Shown here: piece after piece, positions 1-10,011 of the stretch
Position numbering within the stretch: position 1 is the first letter of the stretch
Layout: each line of letters starts with the position of its first letter
Source: Geobacter argillaceus
GTDB taxonomy: Bacteria; Desulfobacterota; Desulfuromonadia; Geobacterales; DSM-12255
Assembly (NCBI RefSeq): GCF_007830735.1
Contig: NZ_VLLN01000005.1
Span: 154,256-218,255, forward strand
Reading direction: 5' to 3'
DNA: 64,000 nt
The notes under the pieces: generated by a model
Database searches by the model: none
What the model saw: the letters and a program-made list of their open reading frames with translations, nothing else
What the model was told of the DNA's origin: nothing
Position numbers and translations under genes: made by a program

Positions 1-704
1 AGCTGCTGGAGCGGGTCTGGACCGACCTGGACAAACAACTTCAGGAGTATGCGAAGGAGCATGGCAGCTTCAGTGCCGGTGGTCTGGAGTTCAGCCAGCT
101 GCATGCGGCCCTTCCCGAGATCCAGGAAGGGGTTATCGGCGGTGCCCGGCGGATCAGGGATATCATCGGTAACCTGAAGAACTACTCCCGCCAGGGGCGG
201 GTGTTTCCGGATGCGACGATCGCGGTGAATCTGAACCGGGTGATCTCTTTGGCCATGGCGCTCTTGAATCACCATGTCAGCAGGCATACCGACCGGTTTT
301 ATCTGCAGCTGACCGAGGGTATTCCGCTGGTGAACGGGAGCCCGCAACAGCTGGAGCAGGTGGTGATCAACCTGATCATGAATGCCCTCCAGTCGCTGAC
401 CGCAATGGATCGCGGGGTGTGGGTCTCTACGGCGTATGATCCGGACCGGCGGGAGGTGAGCATGACCGTTCGCGACGAAGGGGAGGGGATTCCTGCGGAG
501 CTGCTGGAGCGGGTCATCGAACCGTTTTTCACCACCAGACTGGACAGTGGCGGCACGGGATTGGGGCTATCGATAGCCAACTCCATAGTCAAGGCCCATG
601 GCGGCACCATGACCATCGTCAGCCAGCCGGCCAGCGGGACTGCCGTGACCATCGTCCTGCCCGCTGTCCTGCCAACCTGTTTCTCATCAAGAAATTCCGC
701 ATGA
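1..704 (+). CDS. Sensor histidine kinase, C-terminal part (5' end outside window)
   Basis: The reading frame is already open at the first base (codons from position 3), so only the last 233 residues are present. The visible part covers the end of the dimerisation helices (IRDIIGNLKNYSRQ) and a complete HATPase_c domain: N box (QVVINLIMNALQSL), G1 box (DEGEGIP), F box (EPFFTTR) and G2 box (GTGLGLSIA). The phospho-accepting histidine lies upstream of the window. The gene ends 70 bp before a sigma-54 response regulator in the same direction, so the two very likely form a cognate pair in which this kinase phosphorylates Asp62 of that regulator. The sensed signal cannot be inferred because the input domain is missing. 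Confidence 0.9.
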   Translation, partial: LLERVWTDLDKQLQEYAKEHGSFSAGGLEFSQLHAALPEIQEGVIGGARRIRDIIGNLKNYSRQGRVFPDATIAVNLNRVISLAMALLNHHVSRHTDRFYLQLTEGIPLVNGSPQQLEQVVINLIMNALQSLTAMDRGVWVSTAYDPDRREVSMTVRDEGEGIPAELLERVIEPFFTTRLDSGGTGLGLSIANSIVKAHGGTMTIVSQPASGTAVTIVLPAVLPTCFSSRNSA

Positions 705-774
705 AAACTGGTTGGTTCCTATTCCGGGGAAAACCTTTCCGGACGGAAGCCAATTACTGAAGGAGCAGTAACCC

Positions 775-2202
775 ATGGAACGATGGAAGCGTGAAGAGAA
801 CCCTGCCACGATATTGCTGGTGGACGACGAGCTCCCCCTGCTCAAGGTCTCGAAGCTATCCCTGTTGAGCCAGGGGTTTACATCGGTGGTTACCTTGAAC
901 GACAGCCGCGAGGTTATGCCATTTCTGGCGGCACACAATGTTGCCGTGATGATGCTCGATCTGTTCATGCCGCATGTTGGAGGGCTCGAACTGTTGCCCC
1001 GGATCATCCGCGACTATCCCGAAATCCAGGTCATCGTCGTGACGGCGCTGGATGAGACCGAAACCGCGGTCCGCTGCATCAAGTCAGGCGCCTTTGACTA
1101 TCTTACCAAGCCGGTGGAGAACGACCGCCTGATCACCAGTCTGCGCAAGGCCCTGGAACATTGGAGCATGTACCGGGAGATAAACCAGCTGCGCGACCGT
1201 TTTTTCAACGATCGGTTGGAGAACGAGGCGGCGTTCAGCGAGTTCGTTTCCTGCAACGAGAAGATGCGGGCGGTGTTCAGATACCTGGAAGTCATTGCCC
1301 CTTCCCGGCAGCCGGTCATGATCACTGGCGAGACCGGGACCGGCAAGGAGTTGGTGGCGCGGGCAGTGCACAAGCTGTCCGGTTGCCAGGGGGAGTATGT
1401 GGCCGTCAATGTGGCCGGTCTGGATGACACGATGTTTGCCGATACGCTGTTCGGGCACCGCAAAGGGGCCTTTACCGGTGCCGAACAGCATCGTGAGGGG
1501 CTGGTGGCCAGGGCGTCCGGCGGTACCCTGTTCCTGGACGAGATCGGCGATCTGAGCGAGCAGTCCCAGACCAAGCTTCTCCGGCTGCTTCAGGAACGGG
1601 AGTATTATCCGGTCGGTTCCGACACCCCCAGGAAGAGCGATGCCCGCGTGGTGCTCGCCACGAATCACGATCTGCAGCAGATGATCGCTGCCGGCCGGTT
1701 CAGGCGTGACCTCTACTACCGGCTCTGTACCCATCAGGTGTCAATCATTCCGCTCCGGGAGCGGCCGGATGATATCCCTTTGCTCCTGGATCACTTCCTT
1801 GCCGATGCTGCCCGCGAACTCCGCAAGAAGAAACCGACCGCTCCACGGGAACTGTCCGTGCTGCTTTCCACCTACCCGTTTCCGGGCAACGTGCGGGAGT
1901 TGGAGTCGATGGTGCATGACGGGGTGGCGCGCCATAGCGGCGGGGTTCTTTCGATGGAGAGCTTCAGCGCAGCGATCGGTTCGTTGCGCGGACAGGGAGT
2001 GGGCATGTCGCTTTCCGTGACCGAAGGGGAGCCTCTTCATGATATTTTCGGCCATTTCCCCAATCTGAGGGAGGTGGAGGAGTACCTCATTGCCGAGGCC
2101 ATGAAACGGGCCAAGGGGAATCAGGGGATTGCCGCATCCCTCCTTGGTATCACCCGGCAGACCCTTAACAAGCGACTTCAGTCCCTGACGCCTCACTCGT
2201 GA
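775..2202 (+). CDS. NtrC-family sigma-54-dependent response regulator
   Basis: This 475-residue protein has the full three-domain plan of a bacterial enhancer-binding protein. Residues 12-125 form a receiver domain with phospho-acceptor Asp62 (MLDLFMP) and the conserved Lys112 (LTKP). Residues about 155-385 form the AAA+ domain with Walker A GETGTGKE (185-192), the sigma-54 contact loop GAFTGA (231-236) and Walker B GGTLFLDEIG. The C-terminal 25 residues form a Fis-type helix-turn-helix (NQGIAASLLGITRQTLNKRL). The ATG start follows an AAGGAGCAGTA ribosome site. It would open promoters of the -24/-12 class when phosphorylated by the kinase just upstream. Its targets are not evident from the sequence. 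Confidence 0.95.
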   Translation: MERWKREENPATILLVDDELPLLKVSKLSLLSQGFTSVVTLNDSREVMPFLAAHNVAVMMLDLFMPHVGGLELLPRIIRDYPEIQVIVVTALDETETAVRCIKSGAFDYLTKPVENDRLITSLRKALEHWSMYREINQLRDRFFNDRLENEAAFSEFVSCNEKMRAVFRYLEVIAPSRQPVMITGETGTGKELVARAVHKLSGCQGEYVAVNVAGLDDTMFADTLFGHRKGAFTGAEQHREGLVARASGGTLFLDEIGDLSEQSQTKLLRLLQEREYYPVGSDTPRKSDARVVLATNHDLQQMIAAGRFRRDLYYRLCTHQVSIIPLRERPDDIPLLLDHFLADAARELRKKKPTAPRELSVLLSTYPFPGNVRELESMVHDGVARHSGGVLSMESFSAAIGSLRGQGVGMSLSVTEGEPLHDIFGHFPNLREVEEYLIAEAMKRAKGNQGIAASLLGITRQTLNKRLQSLTPHS

Positions 2203-2236
2203 TGGGCGGACGACAGCCATACCGGTCCGGGAACCG

Positions 2237-3616
2237 TTGAGCGTGGAGCGGGAGATTTCACGCACGATAGCGGCGCACCGGCTGTTCACGGCAGGAGAGA
2301 CCGTGGTCGTGGCGGTTTCCGGCGGTGCCGATTCGGTGGCGCTCCTGGACTTTCTGGCAACCGGGAGTGGCCTGGGACTGCGGCTGGTGGTGGCCCACGT
2401 GAACCACGGTCTGCGCGGTGCCGAGGCCGATGACGACGAACGGTTCGTGCGCGGGCTTGCAGAGCGGTATGGCCTGCCTATGGCGACTACCAGTGCCGAT
2501 GTCCGGGCGCTCAGCCGGCAGCGGCGACTTTCGCTGGAAGAGGCGGGGCGTGAGGCGCGCTACGCCTTCTTTGAAGAGGTTGCCGGGCAGTATGGGGCGG
2601 CACGGATTGCCCTGGCCCATCACCGTGACGACCAGGCGGAAACGGTACTGATGCGCCTCATCCGTGGTGCCGGCGTTGACGGGCTGTCGGGGATGCGTCC
2701 CCGATCCGGCGATGGGCGGTATGTGCGGCCGCTCCTGTCTGTTACGCGCCGGGCGATTGTCGGCTATCTGCGGAAAAAGGGACTCGCCTGGCAAGAGGAT
2801 GCCAGCAACCGGGATCAGCGTTTTCTGCGTAACCGGGTCCGCCACGAGCTGCTCCCCCTATTGGCCAGTTACAACCCGGCCATTGCCGAGCGGCTGGCAG
2901 CGACCGCCGAGTCGCTTGCCGCCGATGGCGAACTGCTGGAGCGGTTGACCGCTGAACGTTATGCGGTCTGTCGTGACTGCGCCGGGGAGGGGCTGGCAGT
3001 CCCCCTGCTGCGCCGGGAACCGGACGGTATCCGCCTGCGTCTCTATCGCCGTGCCATTGCCGCGGTGAAGGGGGATCTGCGCCGCCTTAGCCACCGCCAT
3101 CTGCAGGCCATCGACCGGTTGGTGCTCGCGGCCAGGTCCAATGGGGCACTGGCGCTCCCCGACGGTGTCCGGATCACCCGTTGTTATGATGCCCTGACCG
3201 TTACGGTCGGTGATTCCGGGGAGGATTACGGGTATGAACTGCTGGTGGAGGGACCGGGCAGCTACCGGTTGCCCGGCGGCTGGAACCTGACGGTGACAGT
3301 GGGGAAAGCCCCGGCCTCCTGGGAAGGGGCTGCACTGGATACCGCCTGGTTCGACCCGGTAGCCGTCCCGTTCCCGTGGCTGGTCCGCACCTTTCGCCCC
3401 GGCGACCGGATCAGGCCGTTCGGGATGACAGGGGAGAAAAAGGTCAAGGATCTCCTCATCGATCTGAAGATCCCCCCGCTTGAGCGGCGCTCCCTGCCGC
3501 TCGTCTTTGCCGGCGGCGTGCTCGCCTGGGTTTGCGGTATCCGACGCGGGGCAGTGGGGGAGGTCGCACCGGGGAGTGACCGGGTGGTGGTCGCGGTCTG
3601 CTCACGGGAGCGGTAA
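2237..3616 (+). CDS. tilS: tRNA(Ile)-lysidine synthase TilS
   Basis: TilS attaches lysine to C34 of the CAU-anticodon tRNA-Ile, turning it from Met to Ile decoding. The protein has 459 residues. The PP-loop ATP-binding motif SGGADS lies at residues 28-33, followed by the N-type ATPase core (HHRDDQAETVLMRLIRG), a central substrate-binding region, and the C-terminal TilS_C domain (TFRPGDRIRPFGMTGEKKVKDLLID). The chosen start is TTG; a GTG two codons later is an equally possible start. It lies 34 bp after the response regulator and upstream of ftsH. A tilS-ftsH neighbourhood is common in bacteria, which supports the call. Confidence 0.95.
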   Translation: MSVEREISRTIAAHRLFTAGETVVVAVSGGADSVALLDFLATGSGLGLRLVVAHVNHGLRGAEADDDERFVRGLAERYGLPMATTSADVRALSRQRRLSLEEAGREARYAFFEEVAGQYGAARIALAHHRDDQAETVLMRLIRGAGVDGLSGMRPRSGDGRYVRPLLSVTRRAIVGYLRKKGLAWQEDASNRDQRFLRNRVRHELLPLLASYNPAIAERLAATAESLAADGELLERLTAERYAVCRDCAGEGLAVPLLRREPDGIRLRLYRRAIAAVKGDLRRLSHRHLQAIDRLVLAARSNGALALPDGVRITRCYDALTVTVGDSGEDYGYELLVEGPGSYRLPGGWNLTVTVGKAPASWEGAALDTAWFDPVAVPFPWLVRTFRPGDRIRPFGMTGEKKVKDLLIDLKIPPLERRSLPLVFAGGVLAWVCGIRRGAVGEVAPGSDRVVVAVCSRER

Positions 3617-3714
3617 GGCTTGTCAAGCCGGGCACTCTGTGCTAACTTTCCGTAACTTTACGACCCGATAAGCCTTAAAGCCCGTTGACGGGCATACACA
3701 ACGAGGGGGTAACC

Positions 3715-5559
3715 TTGAATCAGTTTTACAAAAACCTGGCATTATGGCTGGTTATCAGCCTGATGATGATCCTATTGTTCAACCTGTTCAATAAGCCGAA
3801 GCCGGCACAGGACACTCTTACCTACAGTGATTTCATCACTGCTGTCGAGGCGGGCAAAGTCAAATCCGTTACCATTCAGGGGAACGATGTCCTCGGCAAG
3901 TACACGGATGGTAAATCGTTCAGGACCTACCGGCCGAGCGATGCCCAGGTTTCCGAGATGCTGATGGAGAAGAAGGTCGAGGTCTCGGCCAGGCCGGAAG
4001 AGGAGAAGTTCTCCTGGTTCTCCATCTTCATCTCCTGGTTCCCCCTGATCCTCCTGGTGGGGGTCTGGATCTTCTTCATGCGCCAGATGCAGGCCGGCGG
4101 CGGCAAGGCCATGTCCTTCGGCAAGAGCCGGGCCAAGCTCCTCACCGAGGCCCAGGGCAAGATCACCTTCGAGGATGTGGCCGGTATCGAGGAGGCCAAG
4201 GAGGAGTTGCAGGAGATCATCCAGTTCCTCAAGGATCCCAAGAAGTTCACCAAGCTCGGTGGCCGCATCCCCAAAGGGGTGCTCCTGATGGGGCCTCCGG
4301 GTACGGGTAAGACCCTGCTGGCACGGGCCATTGCCGGCGAGGCCGGGGTTCCCTTCTTCTCCATCTCCGGCTCGGACTTTGTCGAGATGTTTGTCGGCGT
4401 CGGCGCCAGCCGGGTGCGGGACCTGTTTGTCCAGGGGAAGAAGAACGCGCCGTGCATCATCTTCATCGATGAGATCGACGCCGTGGGGCGGCACCGTGGC
4501 GCCGGCCTCGGCGGCGGCCACGACGAGCGGGAACAGACCCTCAACCAGCTCCTGGTGGAGATGGACGGCTTCGAGTCCAATGAGGGGGTCATCCTGATCG
4601 CCGCCACCAACCGGCCGGACGTCCTTGACCCGGCCCTGCTCCGCCCCGGCCGCTTCGACCGGCAGGTGGTGGTGCCCCGTCCCGATGTCAAAGGGCGGGA
4701 GGCGATCCTCAGGGTGCATGCCAAGAAGACGCCGCTGGCGCCGGACGTGAACCTGGAGATCGTGGCCAAGGGAACCCCCGGCTTTTCCGGAGCCGACCTG
4801 TCCAACGTGGTGAACGAGGCGGCCCTCCTTGCTGCTCGCCGCAACAAGAACTTCGTTGACATGAGCGATTTCGACGACGCCAAGGACAAGGTGCTGATGG
4901 GGGTGGAGCGCAGGAGCATGGTCATCTCCGAGGAAGAGAAGAAAAACACCGCCTATCACGAGGCCGGTCATACCCTGGTGGCCAAGTTTCTTCCCGGCGC
5001 CGACCCGGTCCACAAGGTCTCCATCATCCCCCGCGGCCGCGCCCTGGGGGTTACCATGCAGCTTCCCATCGAGGACAAGCACAGCTACTCCCGCGAACTG
5101 CTCCTCGACCGGATCGCCGTCCTCATGGGGGGGCGTGCCGCGGAGGAGATCATCTTCCGCACCACCACCACCGGCGCGGGGAACGATATTGAGCGGGCCA
5201 CGGAACTGGCGCGCAAGATGGTCTGCGAGTGGGGTATGAGCGAGAAGCTGGGGCCGGTTACCTTTGGCAAGAAGGACGAGCAGATCTTCCTCGGCCGTGA
5301 GATGGCTTCGCACAAGAACTACAGCGAAGCCACGGCGGTGGAGATCGATGGCGAGATCCGCCGGATCGTGGAAGACAACTACAGTCGGGTGAGAAGAATG
5401 CTGACCGCCCAGGTCGACGTGCTGCACCGTCTGGCCGGGGTGCTGATCGAGAAGGAAAATCTGAGCGGTGCCGAGGTGGACGAGATCATCAAGGGCGGGA
5501 CATTACCCGTGTCGGCACCGGCGGTGTCCGAGCCGGCCCCGACCCCGACCGAGGCATGA
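3715..5559 (+). CDS. ftsH: ATP-dependent zinc metalloprotease FtsH
   Basis: FtsH is a membrane-bound AAA protease that degrades misfolded membrane proteins and selected regulators. I place the start at TTG 3715, behind a strong GAGGGGGT ribosome site, giving 614 residues beginning [11 protein letters not shown]; an earlier in-frame TTG at 3685 has no ribosome site. There are two membrane segments (about 5-25 and 107-125) around a periplasmic loop, the AAA+ Walker A GPPGTGKT (193-200), Walker B ([11 protein letters not shown]), the SRH region, and the zinc site HEAGH (415-419). The last four bases overlap folP, so the two are translationally coupled. Confidence 0.97.
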   Translation: MNQFYKNLALWLVISLMMILLFNLFNKPKPAQDTLTYSDFITAVEAGKVKSVTIQGNDVLGKYTDGKSFRTYRPSDAQVSEMLMEKKVEVSARPEEEKFSWFSIFISWFPLILLVGVWIFFMRQMQAGGGKAMSFGKSRAKLLTEAQGKITFEDVAGIEEAKEELQEIIQFLKDPKKFTKLGGRIPKGVLLMGPPGTGKTLLARAIAGEAGVPFFSISGSDFVEMFVGVGASRVRDLFVQGKKNAPCIIFIDEIDAVGRHRGAGLGGGHDEREQTLNQLLVEMDGFESNEGVILIAATNRPDVLDPALLRPGRFDRQVVVPRPDVKGREAILRVHAKKTPLAPDVNLEIVAKGTPGFSGADLSNVVNEAALLAARRNKNFVDMSDFDDAKDKVLMGVERRSMVISEEEKKNTAYHEAGHTLVAKFLPGADPVHKVSIIPRGRALGVTMQLPIEDKHSYSRELLLDRIAVLMGGRAAEEIIFRTTTTGAGNDIERATELARKMVCEWGMSEKLGPVTFGKKDEQIFLGREMASHKNYSEATAVEIDGEIRRIVEDNYSRVRRMLTAQVDVLHRLAGVLIEKENLSGAEVDEIIKGGTLPVSAPAVSEPAPTPTEA

Positions 5560-6428
5560 CACTGCCTCCTCTGCCTGCAGGCCGGGTATGGCGGTTCGGG
5601 AATCGCTGTTACGACCTGAGCCGGCGCCCCCTGGTCATGGGGATACTGAACGTCACTCCCGACTCCTTTTCCGACGGCGGCCGCTTCGATTCCCCGGAGA
5701 GCGCCGTTGACCGCGCCCTGGCCATGGTTGCGGAAGGGGCCGACATCATCGACATCGGTGGCGAGAGCACCCGTCCCAATGTATCGCCGGTCTCCGCCGC
5801 CGCCGAACTGCGCCGGGTGGTGCCGATTGTCGAGAAACTGGCACCGCTCGTTTCCGTTCCGCTTTCCATCGATACCTACAAGGCGGTGGTGGCCAGGGAG
5901 ACCATTGCCGTCGGGGCCGAGATCATCAACGATGTCAGCGGCTTCACGTTTGATGATGACATGGCCGGAACCGTCGCCTCTTCAACTGCCGGAGTGGTCC
6001 TGATGCATACCCGCGGCCGGCCGACGGAGATGCAGCGAGATACGGTCTACACCGACCTAGTGAGCGAAGTGGCGGGCTGTCTTGCCGAACTGGTGGCCAG
6101 GACCGAAGCGTCGGGCATCGGCCGGGAGCGGATCGTGGTCGATCCCGGTATCGGGTTCGGCAAGAGTGTTGCCGGCAACCTGGAACTGCTGCGGCGTCTG
6201 GGTGACCTGACCGGAACCGGTTGCCCTCTGCTGGTCGGTACCTCCCGGAAATCGTTCATTGGTACCCAGCTGGGACGGGACGTTGATGAGCGGCTGTTCG
6301 GCACCGCCGCCACGGTTGCCGTGTCAATAATGAACGGTGCGCGGATCGTGCGGGTTCATGATGTCCGGGCCATGCGCGACGTGGTGGACATGACCTGGGC
6401 GATCATGGGGGGCGGGGAGGTGGCCTGA
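5556..6428 (+). CDS. folP: Dihydropteroate synthase
   Basis: FolP condenses p-aminobenzoate with the pterin pyrophosphate to give dihydropteroate in folate synthesis; it is the sulfonamide target. The 290-residue protein carries both family signatures: the N-terminal [15 protein letters not shown] and the following [10 protein letters not shown], then INDVSGF and the pterin-site region [10 protein letters not shown]. Its ATG overlaps the ftsH stop (ATGA), and cdaA follows 29 bp downstream. The ftsH-folP-cdaA-cdaR-glmM order is one compact run of genes that is likely co-transcribed. Confidence 0.96.
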   Translation: MTLPPLPAGRVWRFGNRCYDLSRRPLVMGILNVTPDSFSDGGRFDSPESAVDRALAMVAEGADIIDIGGESTRPNVSPVSAAAELRRVVPIVEKLAPLVSVPLSIDTYKAVVARETIAVGAEIINDVSGFTFDDDMAGTVASSTAGVVLMHTRGRPTEMQRDTVYTDLVSEVAGCLAELVARTEASGIGRERIVVDPGIGFGKSVAGNLELLRRLGDLTGTGCPLLVGTSRKSFIGTQLGRDVDERLFGTAATVAVSIMNGARIVRVHDVRAMRDVVDMTWAIMGGGEVA

Positions 6429-6457
6429 CCGCCAATAGCAAAGCGGATGGAGAGGGG

Positions 6458-7231
6458 ATGGCTGAACTCCTGCACAGATCGGACTGGTTGACGCATCTCG
6501 TTGATATCGCGCTGGTGGCCTTTCTCGTCTACCGTCTGGTTATCCATCTCAAGGAAACGACGGCCATCCGTCTGCTCCTTACCCTTCCCATTGTCCTCAT
6601 CGCCTACCTGCTGGCCCAGTTGAGTGACCTGCGCGCGTTTCAGTGGCTTTTGGACAACTTCCTCGGTTCACTGGTCGTCATCCTGGTGGTCATCTTTCAG
6701 TACGATATCCGCCGGGCTTTCCTCTCCTTCAGCAGAAACCATCTCGTGAAGCGGTGGGAACCGGACGAGGACGAGTCCCACGCCGTCATCGAGGAGTTGC
6801 TGGCGGCGGTGGAGGGGATGGCCGGCAAGCGGATCGGCGCCCTGATCGTGGTCGAGCGTGAGGTGGCCCTGGATAACCTGATCGCCATCGGCACCGAGAT
6901 CGATGCCAAGGTGACCAGCGAACTGATCTCTTCCATCTTCCTGCCGTATTCGCCCATTCATGATGGTGCGGTCATCATCCAGCATGGCAAGCTGACCAAG
7001 GCCGGCTGTTTTCTGCCGCTGACCCAGAACCCGGAGGTGGCCAAGGAGTTGGGGACCCGCCACCGGGCGGCCATCGGCCTGACCGAACTGTGCGATGCCG
7101 TGGTGATCGTGGTTTCCGAAGAGAGCGGCGGCGTGTCGGTGGTGGTTAGTGGCAGAATCACCCGGGATCTTGATCTCCAGGCGTTGCGCAAGGTGCTCAA
7201 GCGGCTGATCGAATCGAGGTGGCTGCAATGA
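6458..7231 (+). CDS. cdaA: Diadenylate cyclase CdaA (membrane-bound DAC)
   Basis: CdaA makes the second messenger c-di-AMP from two ATP. The 257-residue protein has about three N-terminal membrane segments (residues about 15-80), a short linker, and the DAC domain. Both catalytic signatures are intact: D169-G170-A171 (HDGAVIIQ) and R201-H202-R203 (GTRHRAAIG). It is followed directly by a YbbR-domain gene and glmM, the same synteny as the cdaA-cdaR-glmM operon known from Firmicutes, where CdaR and GlmM modulate the cyclase. From that synteny I infer that c-di-AMP is linked to cell-wall precursor supply here too. Confidence 0.93.
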   Translation: MAELLHRSDWLTHLVDIALVAFLVYRLVIHLKETTAIRLLLTLPIVLIAYLLAQLSDLRAFQWLLDNFLGSLVVILVVIFQYDIRRAFLSFSRNHLVKRWEPDEDESHAVIEELLAAVEGMAGKRIGALIVVEREVALDNLIAIGTEIDAKVTSELISSIFLPYSPIHDGAVIIQHGKLTKAGCFLPLTQNPEVAKELGTRHRAAIGLTELCDAVVIVVSEESGGVSVVVSGRITRDLDLQALRKVLKRLIESRWLQ

Positions 7232-7629
7232 ACTGCATTGCTTCCACCAACCGTATCTGGCTCATCCGACTGCTTTCCCTGCTGCTGGCCGTCGTGATCT
7301 GTCTCTTTGTGGACCTGGAACAGCAGGATGAGGCCGAACTGGCGGCAACTGTCCGGGTTGAGAATCTCTCCCCGGGACTGGTCATAACCGGCGGGCAGCT
7401 GCCGGCGGTGCGGGTGAGGCTTGCCGGCCCCAAGATCCTGCTCATCCGCTACCAGGGGTTCTCTCCCATCCTTCCACTGGAATGCGGCGGCCTGCGGGAA
7501 GGGGTGACCAGGTTCGTGGGGCTGGAAAAAGGGGTGCGGGTTCCGGTCGGCATCCGGGTAGTCGGGGTTGTCCCGGCCACGGTTGAAATGAAGCTGCTAA
7601 AGCGTGACAAAGGAGGCAGGCGCCAATAG
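7228..7629 (+). CDS. CdaR-like protein with a single YbbR domain
   Basis: This 133-residue protein has one N-terminal membrane anchor ([21 protein letters not shown]) and one extracytoplasmic YbbR-type beta domain ([24 protein letters not shown]). The ATG at 7228 overlaps the cdaA stop as ATGA; a GTG at 7219 would add three residues but lies inside cdaA. CdaR proteins of Firmicutes usually carry several YbbR repeats; this one has one, so it is a minimal form. The role as regulator of the adjacent diadenylate cyclase is inferred from position and family only. Confidence 0.8.
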   Translation: MNCIASTNRIWLIRLLSLLLAVVICLFVDLEQQDEAELAATVRVENLSPGLVITGGQLPAVRVRLAGPKILLIRYQGFSPILPLECGGLREGVTRFVGLEKGVRVPVGIRVVGVVPATVEMKLLKRDKGGRRQ

Positions 7630-7631
7630 CC

Positions 7632-8987
7632 ATGAAGAAACTTTTCGGAACCGACGGAGTACGGGGGGTGGCCAACGTCTATCCCATGACCACTGAAATG
7701 GCCATGCAGATCGGCCGGGCTGCGGCTTACATCTTCAAGGACGGTAACCGCCGCCACCGGCTGGTCATTGGCAAGGACACCCGCCTGTCCGGCTACATGA
7801 TCGAGAATGCCCTGGTGGCCGGCATCTGCTCCATGGGGGTGGATGTGCTTCAGGTCGGCCCGCTGCCGACGCCGGGGATTGCCTATATTACCTCGTCCAT
7901 GCGGGCCGATGCCGGAGTGGTCATTTCCGCCTCCCACAATCCGTTCCAGGACAACGGCATCAAGTTCTTCTTCAAGGACGGCTTCAAGCTGCCGGACGAG
8001 ATGGAGCTGAAGATCGAGGAACTGATTTTCTCCAAGAAGATCGACTCGCTCCGCCCCATCGCCACCGAGGTGGGCAAGGCATACCGGATCGAGGATGCGA
8101 TTGGCCGTTACGTGGTCTTTCTCAAGAGCACCTTTCCCAAGGAGCTTGATCTGGCCGGGATGCGGATCGTGCTGGACTGCGCCAACGGCGCGGCGTACAA
8201 GGTGGCGCCGGCGGTCCTGGGCGAGCTGGGGGCCGAGGTGATCCCCATCGGCGTGAAGCCCAACGGCACCAACATCAACGCCGGTTGCGGCTCGCTCCAT
8301 CCCGAGATCATGAGCGAGGCGGTGAAGGAACACCGGGCCGACCTGGGGATAGCCCTGGACGGTGACGCCGACAGGGTGATCTTTGTGGACGAATTCGGCA
8401 ATTCTGTGGACGGCGACCAGATCATGGCCATCTGCGCCACCGAGCTGATCCGGCAGAAAAAGCTCAGGAAGAACACCCTGGTGGCCACGGTCATGAGCAA
8501 CATGGGGCTGGACATTGCCCTGCGCAAGGCCGGCGGCAAGGTGATCAAGACCGCGGTAGGTGATCGCTACGTGGTGGAAGAGATGGTCAAGGGTGGCTAC
8601 AACCTGGGTGGCGAGCAGTCGGGTCACATGATCTTCCTTGACCACAACACCACCGGTGACGGGATGCTGTCGGCACTCCAACTGCTGGCCATCATCCGGC
8701 GGCAGGAAAAGACGCTCTCCGAACTGGCCGAGGTGATGATTCCCCTTCCCCAGGTGCTGGTGAACGTACGGGTGGCCGAGAAGAAGGATATCATGACCAT
8801 CCCGGCAGTGGCCGGGCTGGTGCGGGACGTGGAGCAGAAGCTGGGGGACGAGGGGCGGATACTGATCCGTTACTCCGGCACCGAGCCTCTCCTGCGGATC
8901 ATGCTGGAAGGGCAGGACAAATACCGGATTACCGGCTGGGCCAAGGATATTGCCGAGGCGGTTGAGACATCGATCGGAGGGAAGTAG
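7632..8987 (+). CDS. glmM: Phosphoglucosamine mutase GlmM
   Basis: GlmM interconverts glucosamine-6-phosphate and glucosamine-1-phosphate on the way to UDP-GlcNAc. The 451-residue protein begins [14 protein letters not shown], has the active phosphoserine S101 in [13 protein letters not shown], the metal loop DGDADR near residue 240, the sugar loop GGEQSGH, and the phosphate-binding end [10 protein letters not shown]. It starts 2 bp after the YbbR gene and ends 1 bp before pdxJ. A second, longer phosphohexomutase is encoded at 33077. Confidence 0.96.
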   Translation: MKKLFGTDGVRGVANVYPMTTEMAMQIGRAAAYIFKDGNRRHRLVIGKDTRLSGYMIENALVAGICSMGVDVLQVGPLPTPGIAYITSSMRADAGVVISASHNPFQDNGIKFFFKDGFKLPDEMELKIEELIFSKKIDSLRPIATEVGKAYRIEDAIGRYVVFLKSTFPKELDLAGMRIVLDCANGAAYKVAPAVLGELGAEVIPIGVKPNGTNINAGCGSLHPEIMSEAVKEHRADLGIALDGDADRVIFVDEFGNSVDGDQIMAICATELIRQKKLRKNTLVATVMSNMGLDIALRKAGGKVIKTAVGDRYVVEEMVKGGYNLGGEQSGHMIFLDHNTTGDGMLSALQLLAIIRRQEKTLSELAEVMIPLPQVLVNVRVAEKKDIMTIPAVAGLVRDVEQKLGDEGRILIRYSGTEPLLRIMLEGQDKYRITGWAKDIAEAVETSIGGK

Positions 8988-8988
8988 G

Positions 8989-9708
8989 ATGGCACGACTG
9001 GGCGTCAACATCGACCACATCGCAACGGTCCGCCAGGCCAGGGGGGGCACGGAGCCCGATCCTGTGGCGGCGGCCGCCATTGCCGAGCTGGCAGGTGCCG
9101 ACGGCATCACCATTCATCTGCGTGAGGACCGGCGCCATATCCAGGATCGGGACCTGAAGCTGCTCAGGCAGACTGTGAAAACCAGGCTCAACCTGGAGAT
9201 GGCAGCGACCCACGAGATGGTCGGCGTCGCCATTACCGTGAAGCCGGAGATGTGTACCCTGGTGCCGGAAAAGCGCCAGGAGCTGACCACCGAGGGGGGG
9301 CTGGATGTCCGGTATAATCTGGATCAGGTGAAGGCGTCGGTGGAGAGCCTGCAGAACGGCGGGATCGTGGTCTCCCTGTTCGTCGACCCCGACCCGGACC
9401 AGATCAAGGCAGCCACGAAAGCCGGGGCCGACTACATCGAAATCCATACCGGCGCCTTTGCCGAGGCAAAGGAGTGGAAGGCGGTGGACCAGGAGCTGAT
9501 CAAGATCGAAAACGCCGTCAAGCTGGCCCAGAAGCTGGGGCTCGGCGTCAATGCCGGGCACGGGCTCAACTACACCAACATCAAACTGATTTCCGCCATC
9601 CGCGGCATCGAGGAGTACAACATCGGCCATTCCATTATCTCCCGGGCCGTGCTGGTAGGGTTGGACAAGGCGGTGCGGGACATGGTGGAACTGGTACGAT
9701 TCGTCTGA
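8989..9708 (+). CDS. pdxJ: Pyridoxine 5'-phosphate synthase PdxJ
   Basis: PdxJ condenses 1-deoxyxylulose-5-phosphate with 3-amino-2-oxopropyl phosphate to give pyridoxine 5'-phosphate in the DXP-dependent vitamin B6 route. The start is ATG 8989, giving 239 residues, the usual family length, and the typical N-terminus [20 protein letters not shown]. Other family signatures are [31 protein letters not shown] and [12 protein letters not shown]. It is the last gene of the ftsH-to-pdxJ run and is followed by a strong terminator. Confidence 0.96.
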   Translation: MARLGVNIDHIATVRQARGGTEPDPVAAAAIAELAGADGITIHLREDRRHIQDRDLKLLRQTVKTRLNLEMAATHEMVGVAITVKPEMCTLVPEKRQELTTEGGLDVRYNLDQVKASVESLQNGGIVVSLFVDPDPDQIKAATKAGADYIEIHTGAFAEAKEWKAVDQELIKIENAVKLAQKLGLGVNAGHGLNYTNIKLISAIRGIEEYNIGHSIISRAVLVGLDKAVRDMVELVRFV

Positions 9709-9748
9709 ACCTCACGAGTTGTTTGCTGAAAAAATATGCAATATGAAG

Positions 9749-9777
9749 GGCTGGTGCCGGAGACCAGCCTTTTTTTT
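9749..9777 (+). terminator. Rho-independent terminator after pdxJ
   Basis: A 7-bp perfect stem (GGCTGGT / ACCAGCC) is followed directly by a run of T. It ends the long ftsH-folP-cdaA-cdaR-glmM-pdxJ transcription unit. Confidence 0.9.
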
Positions 9778-9844
9778 GTGCCATCATTTTGTGCTGTTCA
9801 TCTAACGCATCGAATTCATTAATTGTGCTTTGCTTCTGAAACAC

Positions 9845-9860
9845 TGGCACGGCCTGTGCT
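9845..9860 (+). promoter_or_regulatory. Sigma-54 (-24/-12) promoter for the 10012 gene
   Basis: TGGCAC-N5-GTGCT matches the sigma-54 consensus TGGCAC-N5-TTGCW with the exact GG-to-GC spacing. The start of transcription would be near 9872, giving a leader of about 140 bases that contains the hairpins annotated at 9932. This implies control by an NtrC-type activator. Confidence 0.75.
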
Positions 9861-9931
9861 TTAGCATGGAAACAGTGAGCCGGGCGCGACGAGTGCGCCG
9901 GAATAATGAATGACGATCAGTATGGCAAAGG

Positions 9932-9971
9932 CGCCATATCACCGCACGGTGATAGGTGCCTTTTGTTTTAA
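9932..9971 (+). promoter_or_regulatory. Leader antiterminator/terminator hairpins, ANTAR-target type
   Basis: A perfect 5-bp stem ATGGC / GCCAT closes the hexaloop AAAGGC (9933-9948), with A at loop position 1 and G at position 4 as required of ANTAR-protein RNA targets. The same bases form the left half of a long alternative hairpin (AAAGGCGCC...GGTGCCTTTT) ending in T-rich sequence, a terminator. The two folds exclude each other. The expected first hexaloop upstream is not canonical: GGCGC / GCGCC around a 7-base loop near 9882-9900. I infer conditional termination relieved by an ANTAR regulator. Confidence 0.6.
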
Positions 9972-10011
9972 TGCCGTTTTCGGCAAACAAACCCACGCAA
10001 GGAGGCTGGAA

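Noticed and set aside
3772..5427. 551-codon open frame on the - strand across ftsH
   Set aside because: It is the shadow of the GC-rich ftsH coding strand: no ribosome site, His/Asp/Gly-rich composition, no known domain.
7449..9113. 554-codon - strand frame across glmM
   Set aside because: Antisense shadow; glmM motifs on the + strand are complete.
9910..10011. Longer N-terminus for the barrel-protein gene starting at 9910
   Set aside because: It would run through the leader hairpins and bury the signal peptide; ATG 10012 has AAGGAGG and a perfect signal sequence behind it.
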